DNA of 28,128 nucleotides, taken from a virus. Of the stretch, positions 13,212 to 21,553 are shown piece after piece. Within the stretch, counting starts at the first letter, position 1; every line of letters starts with the position of its first letter. The stretch spans positions 1-28,128 of IMG/VR virus record IMGVR_UViG_3300028553_000134. One strand, given 5' to 3'. The notes beneath the pieces are model-generated. The model was not told where the DNA came from. It searched no databases and saw only the letters and a list, made by a program, of their open reading frames with translations. The translations under genes and the position numbers were made by a program.

Positions 13212-13852
13212 AATTCACCATTAGATTCCAACACATCATAATTATAGGCATCTGAGTCCTCAAGAATCCACTTGTCATAGCTTTCAACATCCCATTTATT
13301 TGTATTAATAAGTCTTTGTATTAGTAGATCTTTCTTTGTTACAAAGGATGGTTCTTTTATTCTTACCCTGTTATTTGGCTGTACCGCAAAATTTCCATCA
13401 TCTCTTTGAATTACATGACCGCACTTATGCTGACCTGGATTTTCAGAGTATCCATCATCTAAAATATTGGTTTCTGGACTATGCCAATCAAGTGTAAACA
13501 AGTATGTACCTGGCACCGTTGTATGAGTTCTATCCATGTATGACATTCTCATATTGCTTAATGCTTGAAACTTTGTAACAGAAACATGAGAGCTAAAAGA
13601 GTTCCACAAGACAAGGTTGTGAATTGGCTCTTCTGGAACTCCTGGCTTAGTACAAAATGCATTAATTGGCATTCTCCACCAAATCCCACCATCCTCCATC
13701 ATAAAGTGAAACAATGGGCTTCTTGCTTTAATACTTGAAACACCAAATATTACACATGGAAAATACTGATCATGACTATCTAGTTGATCTCTTAAAAAAT
13801 TTCCACGCACATAGCATTCTATTGGTGGAATATTTGCATTTAACTCAGGCAT
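13208..13852 (-). CDS. Conserved phage protein of unknown function
   Basis: 214 residues. Distinctive segments are Y-V-R-G-N-F-L-R-D-Q, F-H-F-M-M-E-D-G-G-I-W-W-R-M-P-I, L-F-T-L-D-W, and H-K-C-G-H-V-I with F-A-V-Q-P-N-N-R-V. I recognise this set from conserved hypothetical proteins of marine and freshwater phages, next to replication or packaging genes; no function is assigned. Tryptophan, histidine and proline richness suggests a compact enzyme-like or structural fold. Its start shares one base with the stop of the resolvase gene. Confidence 0.7.
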   Translation of the reverse strand: MPELNANIPPIECYVRGNFLRDQLDSHDQYFPCVIFGVSSIKARSPLFHFMMEDGGIWWRMPINAFCTKPGVPEEPIHNLVLWNSFSSHVSVTKFQALSNMRMSYMDRTHTTVPGTYLFTLDWHSPETNILDDGYSENPGQHKCGHVIQRDDGNFAVQPNNRVRIKEPSFVTKKDLLIQRLINTNKWDVESYDKWILEDSDAYNYDVLESNGEL

Positions 13853-14454
13853 TATTTATCAACTCCTATCGCCTTTCCCCAATTTTTTATAGCCCAATGA
13901 CCAATACCGCAGGCATCAGCTACATCATTATCATCTATTTTTCTATTGTACTGAAACTCAATAAAATCAATTGTTCTTTGCTTTCTTAGATTACGCTCAT
14001 AAGTTTTATACCATGACTCAGATTTGCCAGGATTTCTTGCAACAATGATTGCCTTTTCTTCTTTAGATATCTTTTTATTGCCTATATAGTTTTGCCAAGT
14101 AATTGGAGATACCTTGCCAATAACCTTTGTTCCAGTCTGACCTGCAGAACCAAGAATTGCTCCTTGCACAAGAGCAAGATCTGCAGCGGTCTTTGGGCTA
14201 TTCATAAATACTGTATGCTCAATTACTATTACTTCAAATCCATCGTAAATATCTAGGAAAGCCTTTACTTTTTTACCAGCATCCATAACTTTTTCATAAG
14301 TATCTTTGCCTTCAAAATTAATTTTACCTACACTAACAATGTCTTTTGTAAAGGTATCAAAAATAGCAAAGGCAAGACTATTAGTGCTGGCATCAATAGC
14401 ACATATTCTTTTTGGAATAAGTTCCAATCCCCATTTATTCTTGCTCATACTCAA
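13852..14454 (-). CDS. RuvC-like Holliday junction resolvase
   Basis: 200 residues with an RNase H/RuvC fold: the first strand R-I-C-A-I-D-A-S-T-N-S-L-A (Asp21), the second acid in V-I-V-I-E-H (Glu79), and the C-terminal D-D-N-D-V-A-D-A-C-G-I-G (Asp177, Asp180). These supply the metal-binding acids. It probably resolves branched DNA made during recombination-dependent replication and before packaging. It fits next to RecA/UvsX and the Cas4-like nuclease. It overlaps the upstream zinc protein by 20 bases. Confidence 0.85.
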   Translation of the reverse strand: MSMSKNKWGLELIPKRICAIDASTNSLAFAIFDTFTKDIVSVGKINFEGKDTYEKVMDAGKKVKAFLDIYDGFEVIVIEHTVFMNSPKTAADLALVQGAILGSAGQTGTKVIGKVSPITWQNYIGNKKISKEEKAIIVARNPGKSESWYKTYERNLRKQRTIDFIEFQYNRKIDDNDVADACGIGHWAIKNWGKAIGVDK

Positions 14455-14725
14455 TAAATCCTTTTAACTCTTTTAACATTTTATTAACTGCTTTTTCACT
14501 TACATTACAATTTGCACAAAAACCAGAATCATTATAGATAGAAAGAGAAGTTCCGCATCCACCTAAGCATCTACGGTCCTTCCCCTTTCTTTTTTGTCTA
14601 CGATTTATCTGATATCTTTCCTGAATTTTATCTTTTGTAGCAAGGTCTCTGCACTCAAGGCTACAGTAAATTTGATAACTGACCTTTGGGCTAAACCTGA
14701 TATCACATCTGCTACAAAGCTTCAC
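14435..14725 (-). CDS. Double zinc-finger protein, unknown function
   Basis: 96 residues. The first cluster is Cys4, Cys7, Cys21 and Cys25; a basic segment (R-R-Q-K-R-K-G-K-D-R-R, about 42-52) follows, then a second cluster Cys53, Cys57, Cys70 and Cys73, and a helical end. The first finger resembles the C-x-x-C ... Y-C-S-x-x-C form often seen at nuclease termini. Nucleic-acid binding is likely. It overlaps both neighbours, between the Cas4-like nuclease and the RuvC-like resolvase, so a role in the same recombination step is a fair guess. Confidence 0.7.
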   Translation of the reverse strand: MKLCSRCDIRFSPKVSYQIYCSLECRDLATKDKIQERYQINRRQKRKGKDRRCLGGCGTSLSIYNDSGFCANCNVSEKAVNKMLKELKGFIEYEQE

Positions 14726-15497
14726 TCAGTTCCTCCAGCGATGCTATCTTAACAACGCCTGTTCCTGCCTCATCACATGCTTTTCTGATTGGACAGTTTT
14801 TACAAACCTTAGAGTTTGATCTGTAGTTCTTGGTTGGAAGCTCTTTAACTTCCCAAGACTTACGAACAACCCTCATCCACTCAAAAGCTTCATCAATCCA
14901 TTTACGATAATGATCATTTACCTCTACTGGAATAACAAGAAGTTCGTGGTTATTCTTATTCTCATAAATAAGAACACCCTTAGCTTTCTTAAGAATCTTC
15001 ATGTAGATAAGTATCTGCACAACGTGACCCATCTTAGGCTTGCCTGTGCGCTTACGATACTCAAACACTTCGTTATTGGTTGTCTTTACTTCAACAACTA
15101 CTTCTTCACCATTCCAATTAATAAAGTTATCTACATAACCAAAAATTGGAGGATCATCATTGAAAATCTTAAACTCTGAATCAATTGAAATTCCAGAGTT
15201 CTTAAACGCTGTCTCAATTCTTCCATGAGCAAGTGTTCCATTAGTCATATTTGCTACTGCGTATGGGTCAGAGTTATCTTCAAACACTGCTCCTTCAAAT
15301 GCAAGGTACCAGTATCTTGGGCATTCTCCATGTCCATAGGCAATAGTAGAAGGTCCAAACGTCTTCTTCTGTGTATGCTTAGGCTCACGCCCAACAAGAT
15401 ATCCAGCCTCAATAGCCTTTACAAGTTCTTTAGCATCAATCTGTGCGCTGGTCTCAACATCTTTTATCATAATCTGCTTTAGTAAATTTTTTGTCAT
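14712..15497 (-). CDS. Cas4/RecB-like PD-(D/E)xK exonuclease with Fe-S cluster
   Basis: 261 residues. The nuclease core shows G-T-L-A-H-G (His91), G-Y-V-D (Asp123), V-E-V-K (Glu136, Lys138) and a Q at 161 in V-V-Q-I-L-I-Y. Cys59 together with Cys232, Cys235 and Cys241 (C-K-N-C-P-I-R-K-A-C) is the split four-cysteine set that holds a 4Fe-4S cluster in Cas4 and AddB. It likely resects DNA ends to load the phage recombinase. There is no cas1/cas2 or repeat array here, so a CRISPR role is not supported. An extended -10 promoter lies just upstream. Confidence 0.9.
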   Translation of the reverse strand: MTKNLLKQIMIKDVETSAQIDAKELVKAIEAGYLVGREPKHTQKKTFGPSTIAYGHGECPRYWYLAFEGAVFEDNSDPYAVANMTNGTLAHGRIETAFKNSGISIDSEFKIFNDDPPIFGYVDNFINWNGEEVVVEVKTTNNEVFEYRKRTGKPKMGHVVQILIYMKILKKAKGVLIYENKNNHELLVIPVEVNDHYRKWIDEAFEWMRVVRKSWEVKELPTKNYRSNSKVCKNCPIRKACDEAGTGVVKIASLEELSEAL

Positions 15498-15518
15498 GTT
15501 ATCTCTTTTCTTTATATA

Positions 15519-15527
15519 AGTATAGCA
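15519..15527 (-). promoter_or_regulatory. Extended -10 promoter before the Cas4-like gene
   Basis: Minus-strand TGC-TATACT in the 32-base gap between two genes. No clear -35. Transcription would start near 15512, about 15 bases before the ATG. It may boost the nuclease-resolvase-terminase segment independently of the upstream replication operon. Confidence 0.5.
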
Positions 15528-15529
15528 TG

Positions 15530-15835
15530 TTAGCGCATGATATATTTGAGTGCTGACACTAAATTGTTGATTGATTCTGCTGCTGTGTAGTATATGTTCT
15601 TCTTTGCCCTGTCATTTTTGTCAACATTGGCCATCCATGTTGCCTTGAAAGCCATCTTTGCAGCAATAGCCTGCAGCCTTACAATCTCAATACTGGCTAC
15701 TTGTGCTGGAATATCTGGCTTAATAATTACCTTGGCTATGAATGTTAAAGCTTGTGTTAGCTCTTCATCTTGCATATAGTCTGCTATTTCAGACAGACCG
15801 TTTACCATATCTAGCGTTGTTTGTTCACTCATCAT
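15530..15835 (-). CDS. Conserved helical phage protein, unknown function
   Basis: 101 residues, all-helical in look, with I-E-I-V-R-L-Q-A-I-A-A-K-M-A-F-K-A and R-A-K-K-N-I-Y-Y-T-A-A-E-S-I-N. I associate the E-I-V-R-L-Q-A ... K-K-N-x-Y-x-T-A pattern with small conserved proteins near replication genes of aquatic phages; no activity is known to me. It overlaps the upstream gene by 11 bases. The start could be Met1 or Met2. Confidence 0.6.
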   Translation of the reverse strand: MMSEQTTLDMVNGLSEIADYMQDEELTQALTFIAKVIIKPDIPAQVASIEIVRLQAIAAKMAFKATWMANVDKNDRAKKNIYYTAAESINNLVSALKYIMR

Positions 15836-16115
15836 CTTCTCCTATTATCTGTTCCATTATTTCAAATTCAGTTATCATTAGCCGTACCTTTGAATTGCCG
15901 TCACCAAGGACTACTAGGATTGCTGGATCATTGCCATTTCTGATTGCATCTGTTACTGCTTTAGCCCAAACATCTTTATTTAAGGTAAAAGATTTTGAGC
16001 ATTCTTTAAAATCTACAGTAAAATTTTTCCAAGTAGCATCACCTTTATGAGTGTTACGTCCAGAATTTTTATGCTGCTTAGCACCTATTCTTTTGCTCTC
16101 AGCTCTTTCGCTCAT
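15825..16115 (-). CDS. Possible small PD-(D/E)xK-type nuclease
   Basis: 96 residues. The basic N-terminus with K-R-I-G-A-K-Q-H-K-N-S-G-R-N-T-H-K-G-D-A, then V-D-F-K-E-C-S-K-S-F-T-L, then W-A-K-A-V-T-D-A and D-P-A-I-L-V-V-L resembles the layout of small phage/archaeal resolvase-like nucleases: G-S-G-R loop, D, E-x-K-like strand, then a helix and a P-A-I/L strand. The key strand reads K-E-C-S-K instead of a clean E-x-K, so catalysis is uncertain. It overlaps the 58-residue zinc gene by 17 bases. Confidence 0.45.
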   Translation of the reverse strand: MSERAESKRIGAKQHKNSGRNTHKGDATWKNFTVDFKECSKSFTLNKDVWAKAVTDAIRNGNDPAILVVLGDGNSKVRLMITEFEIMEQIIGEDDE

Positions 16116-16275
16116 AATCTTTCCTTGTAAGTATTAGTGGGACCCTTGATATGTGTTTTTGACTACACATCCATGTTACGTCTGCAGTCTCAAGCCATAG
16201 TCTTAAAGCATTAACTTCTTCATTGCATTTTTTGCATGCAAACTTTCCTGGAAAAATCTTAAACTTTTCAGACAT
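16099..16275 (-). CDS. 58-residue zinc-ribbon-like protein
   Basis: A small gene between recA and the possible nuclease. M-S-E-K-F-K-I-F-P-G-K-F-A-C-K-K-C (Cys14, Cys17), then T-W-M-C-S-Q-K-H (Cys37, His41): a C-x-x-C ... C-x-x-x-H zinc site. The P-G-K-F-x-C-K-x-C and T-W-M-C-S-x-K-H wording is one I recognise from small phage proteins next to recombinase genes. Its ATG overlaps the recA stop by 8 bases and its stop overlaps the next start, so it tiles the operon. Function unknown; nucleic-acid binding is likely. Confidence 0.75.
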   Translation of the reverse strand: MSEKFKIFPGKFACKKCNEEVNALRLWLETADVTWMCSQKHISRVPLILTRKDYERKS

Positions 16276-17281
16276 TTAGTATTTTATTCTTAATAGAGTC
16301 TTGTAGATCTAAATCTTCTCTAACCCTATTAACAAACCCTTCTCTTCCTTGTACCTTAGTACCGTCAGGTAATACATACCATGCTCCTGTGCGCTCAACA
16401 ATACCCATCATTTCAGCCGTATCAACAAGATCACCAATGCTATCAATACCAACATTATCTCCCCTGAAATAAAAGTCATACTCGCCAGACTGAAAGCCAG
16501 GAGAAGTCTTAGAGAACTGTAGTTCCCAACGAATTTTGCGACCAATCTTTTCTTCAATAAGTTTATCTCCAACATGAATCTTGCCCTTAATCGCTTGATT
16601 GTCTGACTCTGACGAAAATAACTTAATAACTGTTGAGGAATAAAACTTAGTAGCTTGACCACCAGTAGGCTGCTGACTAGTATACATAGCACTAATATTA
16701 TTGCGAGACTGGCTAATAAGCACAAGCATAGTAGGCTTAACTTTATTATTAGCGTAATTAAGCATCTTCCATGCATTGCTAAAGTCTCTAGACTCTGCAC
16801 CAATTTGCTTGGTATTTTCAAGTTGCTTAAGTTCATCAGAATCCTTTTCAAAGTATATTGCTGGCAGCAATGACGTAATAGAGTCAATAACTATTATATC
16901 AACTCCAGCCTGCATTAGGTTTGTGCCAACGTCAACCATCTCATTAATTGTACGACACTGAGAAACAATAAGCTTTGATGAGTCAACCCCAAGACTTTCG
17001 GCCCACTTCTTATCGTATGACATTTCAGCATCAATCCATGCACAAACCTTGCCTTCCTTCTGTGCTAGACCTATCATCTGAAGGCATAGAGAGGACTTTG
17101 CAGAGGACTTTGAGCCCCAAACTAGTACTTGTCTTCCATATGGCAAGCCACCATTCAGAGCACGGTTTAAACCGAAGCTAGGTGTTGCTGCATATTCTGT
17201 TGCTGGAATAGTGTCTCCAGCCATTACAGTCTTTCTTAGCTTTGGGCTAAGCTGAGCCAATACTTCTTCTACCGTTATCAT
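16268..17281 (-). CDS. recA: RecA/UvsX-type recombinase
   Basis: 337 residues of the RecA core: an N-terminal P-S-F-G-L-N-R-A-L-N-G-G-L-P-Y-G-R step, Walker A G-S-K-S-S-A-K-S (56-63), catalytic Glu in I-D-A-E, Walker B I-I-V-I-D-S-I, and L-I-S-Q-S-R-N-N (RecA L1 region) followed by G-G-x-A-x-K-F-Y. The Walker A has Ala where cellular RecA has Gly (G-x-x-S-S-G-K-T) and is closer in form to phage UvsX. It forms filaments on ssDNA for strand exchange, recombination-dependent replication and repair. Its start abuts the mazG stop with a 1-base overlap. Confidence 0.9.
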   Translation of the reverse strand: MITVEEVLAQLSPKLRKTVMAGDTIPATEYAATPSFGLNRALNGGLPYGRQVLVWGSKSSAKSSLCLQMIGLAQKEGKVCAWIDAEMSYDKKWAESLGVDSSKLIVSQCRTINEMVDVGTNLMQAGVDIIVIDSITSLLPAIYFEKDSDELKQLENTKQIGAESRDFSNAWKMLNYANNKVKPTMLVLISQSRNNISAMYTSQQPTGGQATKFYSSTVIKLFSSESDNQAIKGKIHVGDKLIEEKIGRKIRWELQFSKTSPGFQSGEYDFYFRGDNVGIDSIGDLVDTAEMMGIVERTGAWYVLPDGTKVQGREGFVNRVREDLDLQDSIKNKILNV

Positions 17282-17610
17282 TAAAATCGTACCCCGTGTT
17301 TTTCTGGTCTAGTTTTATTAAAGTTAGTTTTTTCTTCCATTGCATAATCTAGTGACATCTTAGTATACCCTGCTTCAACCATTCCTGCATAGAGATCTAG
17401 TGTACGAATCAAAATGTCTGCAACTTCCTTAGCAATTTCTTCTTCGCCTTTATCTTTGCGTACTGCTTCCATAACCTCAGTTACTTCAGATACGATCATC
17501 ATACATTGCTTAGCAATAAAAATGTCATCAACATCTTCAGGCCAAAAACCTTTTTCTACTGCTACTTCATGTAATGCAATTGCTAAATCATCAAACACTT
17601 TCCACCTCAT
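17281..17610 (-). CDS. mazG: MazG-like nucleoside triphosphate pyrophosphohydrolase
   Basis: 109 residues with the all-alpha NTP-PPase signature S-E-V-T-E-V-M-E-A (Glu42, Glu45) and E-I-A-K-E-V-A-D-I-L-I-R (Glu62, Asp65), i.e. E-x-x-E ... E-x-x-D binding magnesium. Family members hydrolyse (d)NTPs or ppGpp-like molecules to monophosphates; phage versions are suggested to adjust nucleotide pools or alarmone signals during infection. It overlaps dnaE by 20 bases and recA by 1, placing it in the replication operon. Confidence 0.85.
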   Translation of the reverse strand: MRWKVFDDLAIALHEVAVEKGFWPEDVDDIFIAKQCMMIVSEVTEVMEAVRKDKGEEEIAKEVADILIRTLDLYAGMVEAGYTKMSLDYAMEEKTNFNKTRPEKHGVRF

Positions 17611-20600
17611 TCATAGTCACGGTACCATCTTTTGTTTTTCCAAAATCAAACTTATAAACATTTCCTTCTTCAATCTTCATATAAGCTTTTGCAAATTGCA
17701 TTGGAAATACAACAACTGAATGCATTTCTCTGCCAGCATCTGCCAATACTAATGACGCCATCTTTTTCCCAGCCTTCGTTACTCTAGGTTTAAAAGAAAC
17801 AACAAAGTGTTCACCCTCTTTATATGGAAGCATCTTATAGTTTAAAAACTTTACTAAAGAGCTTTTAGACCCTTTTATCTCATCAGCAGGTACTGCAGAA
17901 ACAATCCTATTGTCACTTGCAAGAATGAGATAAGTACGACCACTCTCAATAGACGGAGACTCCTCATCAAATATACCAACACTGCCAGTCTTGTCCAAAA
18001 CTTCAACTCTTGACCATCCTGTTCCTCTTTTAATTGATTTTACCATGCCAAGCAATACAAATGATCCAGTCTCTTCATATTCCTCAATATCATTTATGTA
18101 TGCATAGTAATGTTGTGGAATAGAAGTATTAAACTCAGGAAGGTTTAGATACTCATACAGATTTTCTTTAACTTCCTGCGGATTTGCTGGATTATCTGGA
18201 AATGTAAGTGCTCCTACGCATCTCATTGCCTGTAGTGCACGACTATTAACTCCATTACCCTTGGTAAAAGTAAACTCTTCTACTTGCTTATATGATGTGA
18301 ACGGACGGCCTGCGATATATTTTTCTGCAATTTTGTCAGAGATATATTTAATACCCGTAAGCCCAAATCTAATTCCCTTACCTTCAATCTTAAAATCAAT
18401 TTCCGAATCATTAAGATGCGGAAGTTTAACAGGGATACCCATACGTTTTGCTTCAATCAAATACTCCGTTCTTCCATCTTTGTCTTTTTCATTCTTCAAT
18501 AGTGCAAACATAAATTCTAGTGGATAGTGGTACTTTAACCATGCTGTCCAGTAGGATAGTGTTGAGTATGCTACTGCGTGAGACTTATTAAATGAGTACC
18601 CTGCGTGAGCCTCAAAGTCATGCCATAGGTCTAGCGCATCATTCGGCGAAAGGTATTGAGAAGCACCCTTAACAAATTGATCCTTGAAGACATCAAACTC
18701 TTTAGCATCCTTTTTCTTTCCAATGATCTTTCTAACTTTATCCGCTTCCGACATGGACATACCGCCAAGCTGTACGCATGCTTGCATAACTTGTTCTTGG
18801 TAAAGAATACAACCATATGTTTCCTCCGTAAATGATTTCATAACCTGATGTTTATAATCAATATTTTCACGACCATGCTTACGAGCAATATAAGATTTAC
18901 CAATTGTATTCATGGCACCTGGACGAACCAGAGCATTTGAAGCTGCAAGTTCTGCAAGGTTTTTTACACGCATCTTAACTAGAAGGTTCGTGTATGGTGC
19001 TGCTTCACACTGAAAGACACCTTTAGTATAACCATCAGACAACATAGTGTAAACATTTGCATCATCCATATCAATTTTGAGAAGGTCAATCTTTGTTCCT
19101 TCACGCTCTTTAATTATATCAATGCAGTCTTTAAGAACACTAAGTGTCTTTAGACCAAGAGCATCAATCTTAATCAAACCAATGTTTTCTGCCTCACCCA
19201 TATCTACTGCTACCACAGGAATGCGTTCATCTTGTCCAGTTACTGAACGTGTTTCTAATGGAGCATATCTAAAGATTGGGTCCTTGCTTGTTACAACTCC
19301 TGCTGCGTGGATTCCAGTACCACGAATTCTTCCACGAAGCTGATCTCCATAGCGCTCTACTTCTGGGTACTTCTCTCTAAACCAATAAGTATTCTTTGAA
19401 TTACAGAAGTCATCCCATGTATCAACAACCTTTAGTACCTTGTTTACATCAGGCAAAGGAATATTTAGGCATCTTGCAACATCTCGCACCACACCCTTAT
19501 CTTTAAACTGTAAGAATGTAGCAATAGAAGCAACATGGCGATACTGACGAACTAGATAATCTTTGACTTCATCACGACGAGTATCCTGAATATCTGAGTC
19601 AATATCAGGGAAGTCATTACGATCTGGATTAATAAAACGGAAAAACAGAAGACCATGCTTGATTGGATCAATGTCAGTAATTCCAAGTGCGTAACAAAGC
19701 AAAGAGCCTGCAGCAGATCCACGACCTGGACCTACCATAATGCCTTCACTCTTTGCCCAGTTAAGCATGTTACGAACTACTAGAAAGTATGGTCCAAAGT
19801 TTTTCTGACCAATAATCTCTAACTCTTCATCAAGTCGTGATAAATACTCTTCATTCTTTTCTAGATTTCTTTCTTTTAATCCTTCAATTGCAAGATTCTT
19901 AAGTTCATCCATTGGCTTTTTGTATTGAACTGGAAGCAAGTCTAGGTGTTCTTTAATGTCATAGTCTTCTACCTTATTAGCAATCTCTATAGTTGACGTA
20001 AACATATCTTCACGATCAATGCCCTGCTTGAGCATTGCGTCTTTCATTTCTTCATATGAAAGCAAGTGTATATCAAACTTATTAAAACTCATCATACGGT
20101 CTGCACCGTATAGATAGTCAAGACGATCCATAAATGATTCGTGCTTCTTAGACTTATCATAGGTTACATCTTTCTGCAACTTAGCATGTGTGTTCAGAAG
20201 AAGCATTAGTTCTTGAACTTCTTTTTGACTTGTGTCTGAGTGATGGCAGTCTGGAGTTACAACAATCTTAACCTTAGCTGCATCAGCCAGATCAATAATT
20301 CCCTTGTTAACTTCAGGTGGGTTGTGTGGCATTACTTCAATGTAGTAATCATCACCAAATTCTTTTTTAAACCACTGAATGTGCTTCTTTGCTGTTGCTA
20401 GTTCTCCTAGTTCAACAGCTTTTGCTATCCATCCACTTAAACATGCAGATGTAACAATAATTCCTTCTTTATACTTAGCAAGTGTTTCAAAATCAAATCT
20501 TGGCTTGCTAAAGAATCCTTCTGTCCATGCAATCTCATTGATCTTGTTTAAGTTTTCAAGACCAATTTGGTTCTTAGCGAGAAGGACTATATGATGATAG

Positions 20601-20866
20601 TTTTGGTCAAGAGGGTCTGTGCGATCTGCCTTCGCCCTCTTGTCTTCCATACTTGTCGTCATATAGCCTTCTACACCAAGTATTGGCTTAATTCCATTTG
20701 CTTTTGCAATACGGTGCAGTTCCCTATGCCCAGATAAAGTACCGTGGTCAGTAATTGCCAATGCTGGCATCCCCAACTCAACTGCACGGTTCACGTATTC
20801 TTCTGGAGTAGCAACACCATCCATTAAGGAGTAGTGAGTATGGACATGTAAGCCAACGTAATTCAT
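17591..20866 (-). CDS. dnaE: DNA polymerase III alpha subunit (DnaE-type)
   Basis: 1091 residues, near the usual cellular length. The N-terminal PHP domain has H-V-H-T-H-Y-S (7-13) and I-T-D-H-G-T-L-S; the polymerase core has G-P-G-R-G-S-A-A-G-S (379-388) and the catalytic D-I-D-S-D (421-425); the helix-hairpin-helix region and a C-terminal OB domain follow (about 940-1010). A family C replicase in a phage replaces the host enzyme; it needs helicase, primase and SSB, all in this operon. A sliding clamp and clamp loader are not in the window. It lies 4 bases after the ssDNA-binding gene. Confidence 0.95.
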   Translation of the reverse strand: MNYVGLHVHTHYSLMDGVATPEEYVNRAVELGMPALAITDHGTLSGHRELHRIAKANGIKPILGVEGYMTTSMEDKRAKADRTDPLDQNYHHIVLLAKNQIGLENLNKINEIAWTEGFFSKPRFDFETLAKYKEGIIVTSACLSGWIAKAVELGELATAKKHIQWFKKEFGDDYYIEVMPHNPPEVNKGIIDLADAAKVKIVVTPDCHHSDTSQKEVQELMLLLNTHAKLQKDVTYDKSKKHESFMDRLDYLYGADRMMSFNKFDIHLLSYEEMKDAMLKQGIDREDMFTSTIEIANKVEDYDIKEHLDLLPVQYKKPMDELKNLAIEGLKERNLEKNEEYLSRLDEELEIIGQKNFGPYFLVVRNMLNWAKSEGIMVGPGRGSAAGSLLCYALGITDIDPIKHGLLFFRFINPDRNDFPDIDSDIQDTRRDEVKDYLVRQYRHVASIATFLQFKDKGVVRDVARCLNIPLPDVNKVLKVVDTWDDFCNSKNTYWFREKYPEVERYGDQLRGRIRGTGIHAAGVVTSKDPIFRYAPLETRSVTGQDERIPVVAVDMGEAENIGLIKIDALGLKTLSVLKDCIDIIKEREGTKIDLLKIDMDDANVYTMLSDGYTKGVFQCEAAPYTNLLVKMRVKNLAELAASNALVRPGAMNTIGKSYIARKHGRENIDYKHQVMKSFTEETYGCILYQEQVMQACVQLGGMSMSEADKVRKIIGKKKDAKEFDVFKDQFVKGASQYLSPNDALDLWHDFEAHAGYSFNKSHAVAYSTLSYWTAWLKYHYPLEFMFALLKNEKDKDGRTEYLIEAKRMGIPVKLPHLNDSEIDFKIEGKGIRFGLTGIKYISDKIAEKYIAGRPFTSYKQVEEFTFTKGNGVNSRALQAMRCVGALTFPDNPANPQEVKENLYEYLNLPEFNTSIPQHYYAYINDIEEYEETGSFVLLGMVKSIKRGTGWSRVEVLDKTGSVGIFDEESPSIESGRTYLILASDNRIVSAVPADEIKGSKSSLVKFLNYKMLPYKEGEHFVVSFKPRVTKAGKKMASLVLADAGREMHSVVVFPMQFAKAYMKIEEGNVYKFDFGKTKDGTVTMNEVESV

Positions 20867-20870
20867 CTAA

Positions 20871-21527
20871 TTACCAGTCAATATTTGATGATGAAGAAGA
20901 TGAAGGAGTATCAAAGCCTAGATAAAAGGCTTCTTGTTCCGCATATGGAACCTTGTTTAGAGCCTTCTCCAATGGATAAGGTTCAATTCCTGACCAATCA
21001 AATGGTGCAGAATCTGGGGTACTTGGAATAAGTGTATAGCTTGTCTCAGTTCCCTGGCCATTACGCTTTACCTTCCAAGTAAGATTTGAAATGCTACCTG
21101 TCTCAAGTGCATATTCACGGATAGTATTAAATGCTGACTGCTTGCTAACACCCATGTTCCAAATTGCAACATATGGTGCTTCAATTCCATCGTCAACAAG
21201 AACGTTGCAGTAGAAGCGAAGACGAGCTCTCCAGCCAGCCTTTGGGTCCTTACGATGCATCTCTTCTGCCCAGTCACGTCCTTCTGATTCCATTGTATCT
21301 ACAGCCTTGCGCTTATAGTCCTTTGGATTTGTGTGTTCTGATACTACTAGAGCCAGTCCACGATCTACATTGTAGTTGGCTGAGTCTTCATCAAGTTCCT
21401 CAATAAAGCGGATCTTAACTGCTTGTCCGTCAGCGATCTTAAACCAACGAACCTTAGTTCCAGTTCCTTCAAACTTTGGCTTATCTACTAGTGCGTTAAT
21501 GTTTTTTAGTCCTTTTACAATTGCCAT
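20871..21527 (-). CDS. Probable single-stranded DNA-binding protein
   Basis: 218 residues. Placed between primase and polymerase, with a soluble N-terminal part (V-R-W-F-K-I-A-D-G-Q-A-V-K-I-R-F) like the OB strands of phage gp32/gp2.5-type proteins, and a disordered Ser-rich tail ending N-I-D-W. An acidic or aromatic C-terminal tip is the usual partner-docking element of SSBs, although this one has only one acidic residue. An R-R-K type zinc site is not visible, so it differs from T4 gp32. A strong AAGGAG site suggests high expression, as expected. No typical cellular SSB motif is present, so the call rests largely on context. Confidence 0.65.
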   Translation of the reverse strand: MAIVKGLKNINALVDKPKFEGTGTKVRWFKIADGQAVKIRFIEELDEDSANYNVDRGLALVVSEHTNPKDYKRKAVDTMESEGRDWAEEMHRKDPKAGWRARLRFYCNVLVDDGIEAPYVAIWNMGVSKQSAFNTIREYALETGSISNLTWKVKRNGQGTETSYTLIPSTPDSAPFDWSGIEPYPLEKALNKVPYAEQEAFYLGFDTPSSSSSSNIDW

Positions 21528-21553
21528 TTTTTATTTCTCCTTGTTTATTGTTT

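Noticed and set aside
14712-15497. Cas4-like gene as part of a CRISPR adaptation module
   Set aside because: There is no cas1, cas2 or repeat array near; its neighbours are a resolvase and terminase, so phage recombination is the better context.
16408-16887. 159-residue frame inside recA on the same strand
   Set aside because: Out-of-frame shadow of a clear RecA; Leu-rich composition without a family sign.
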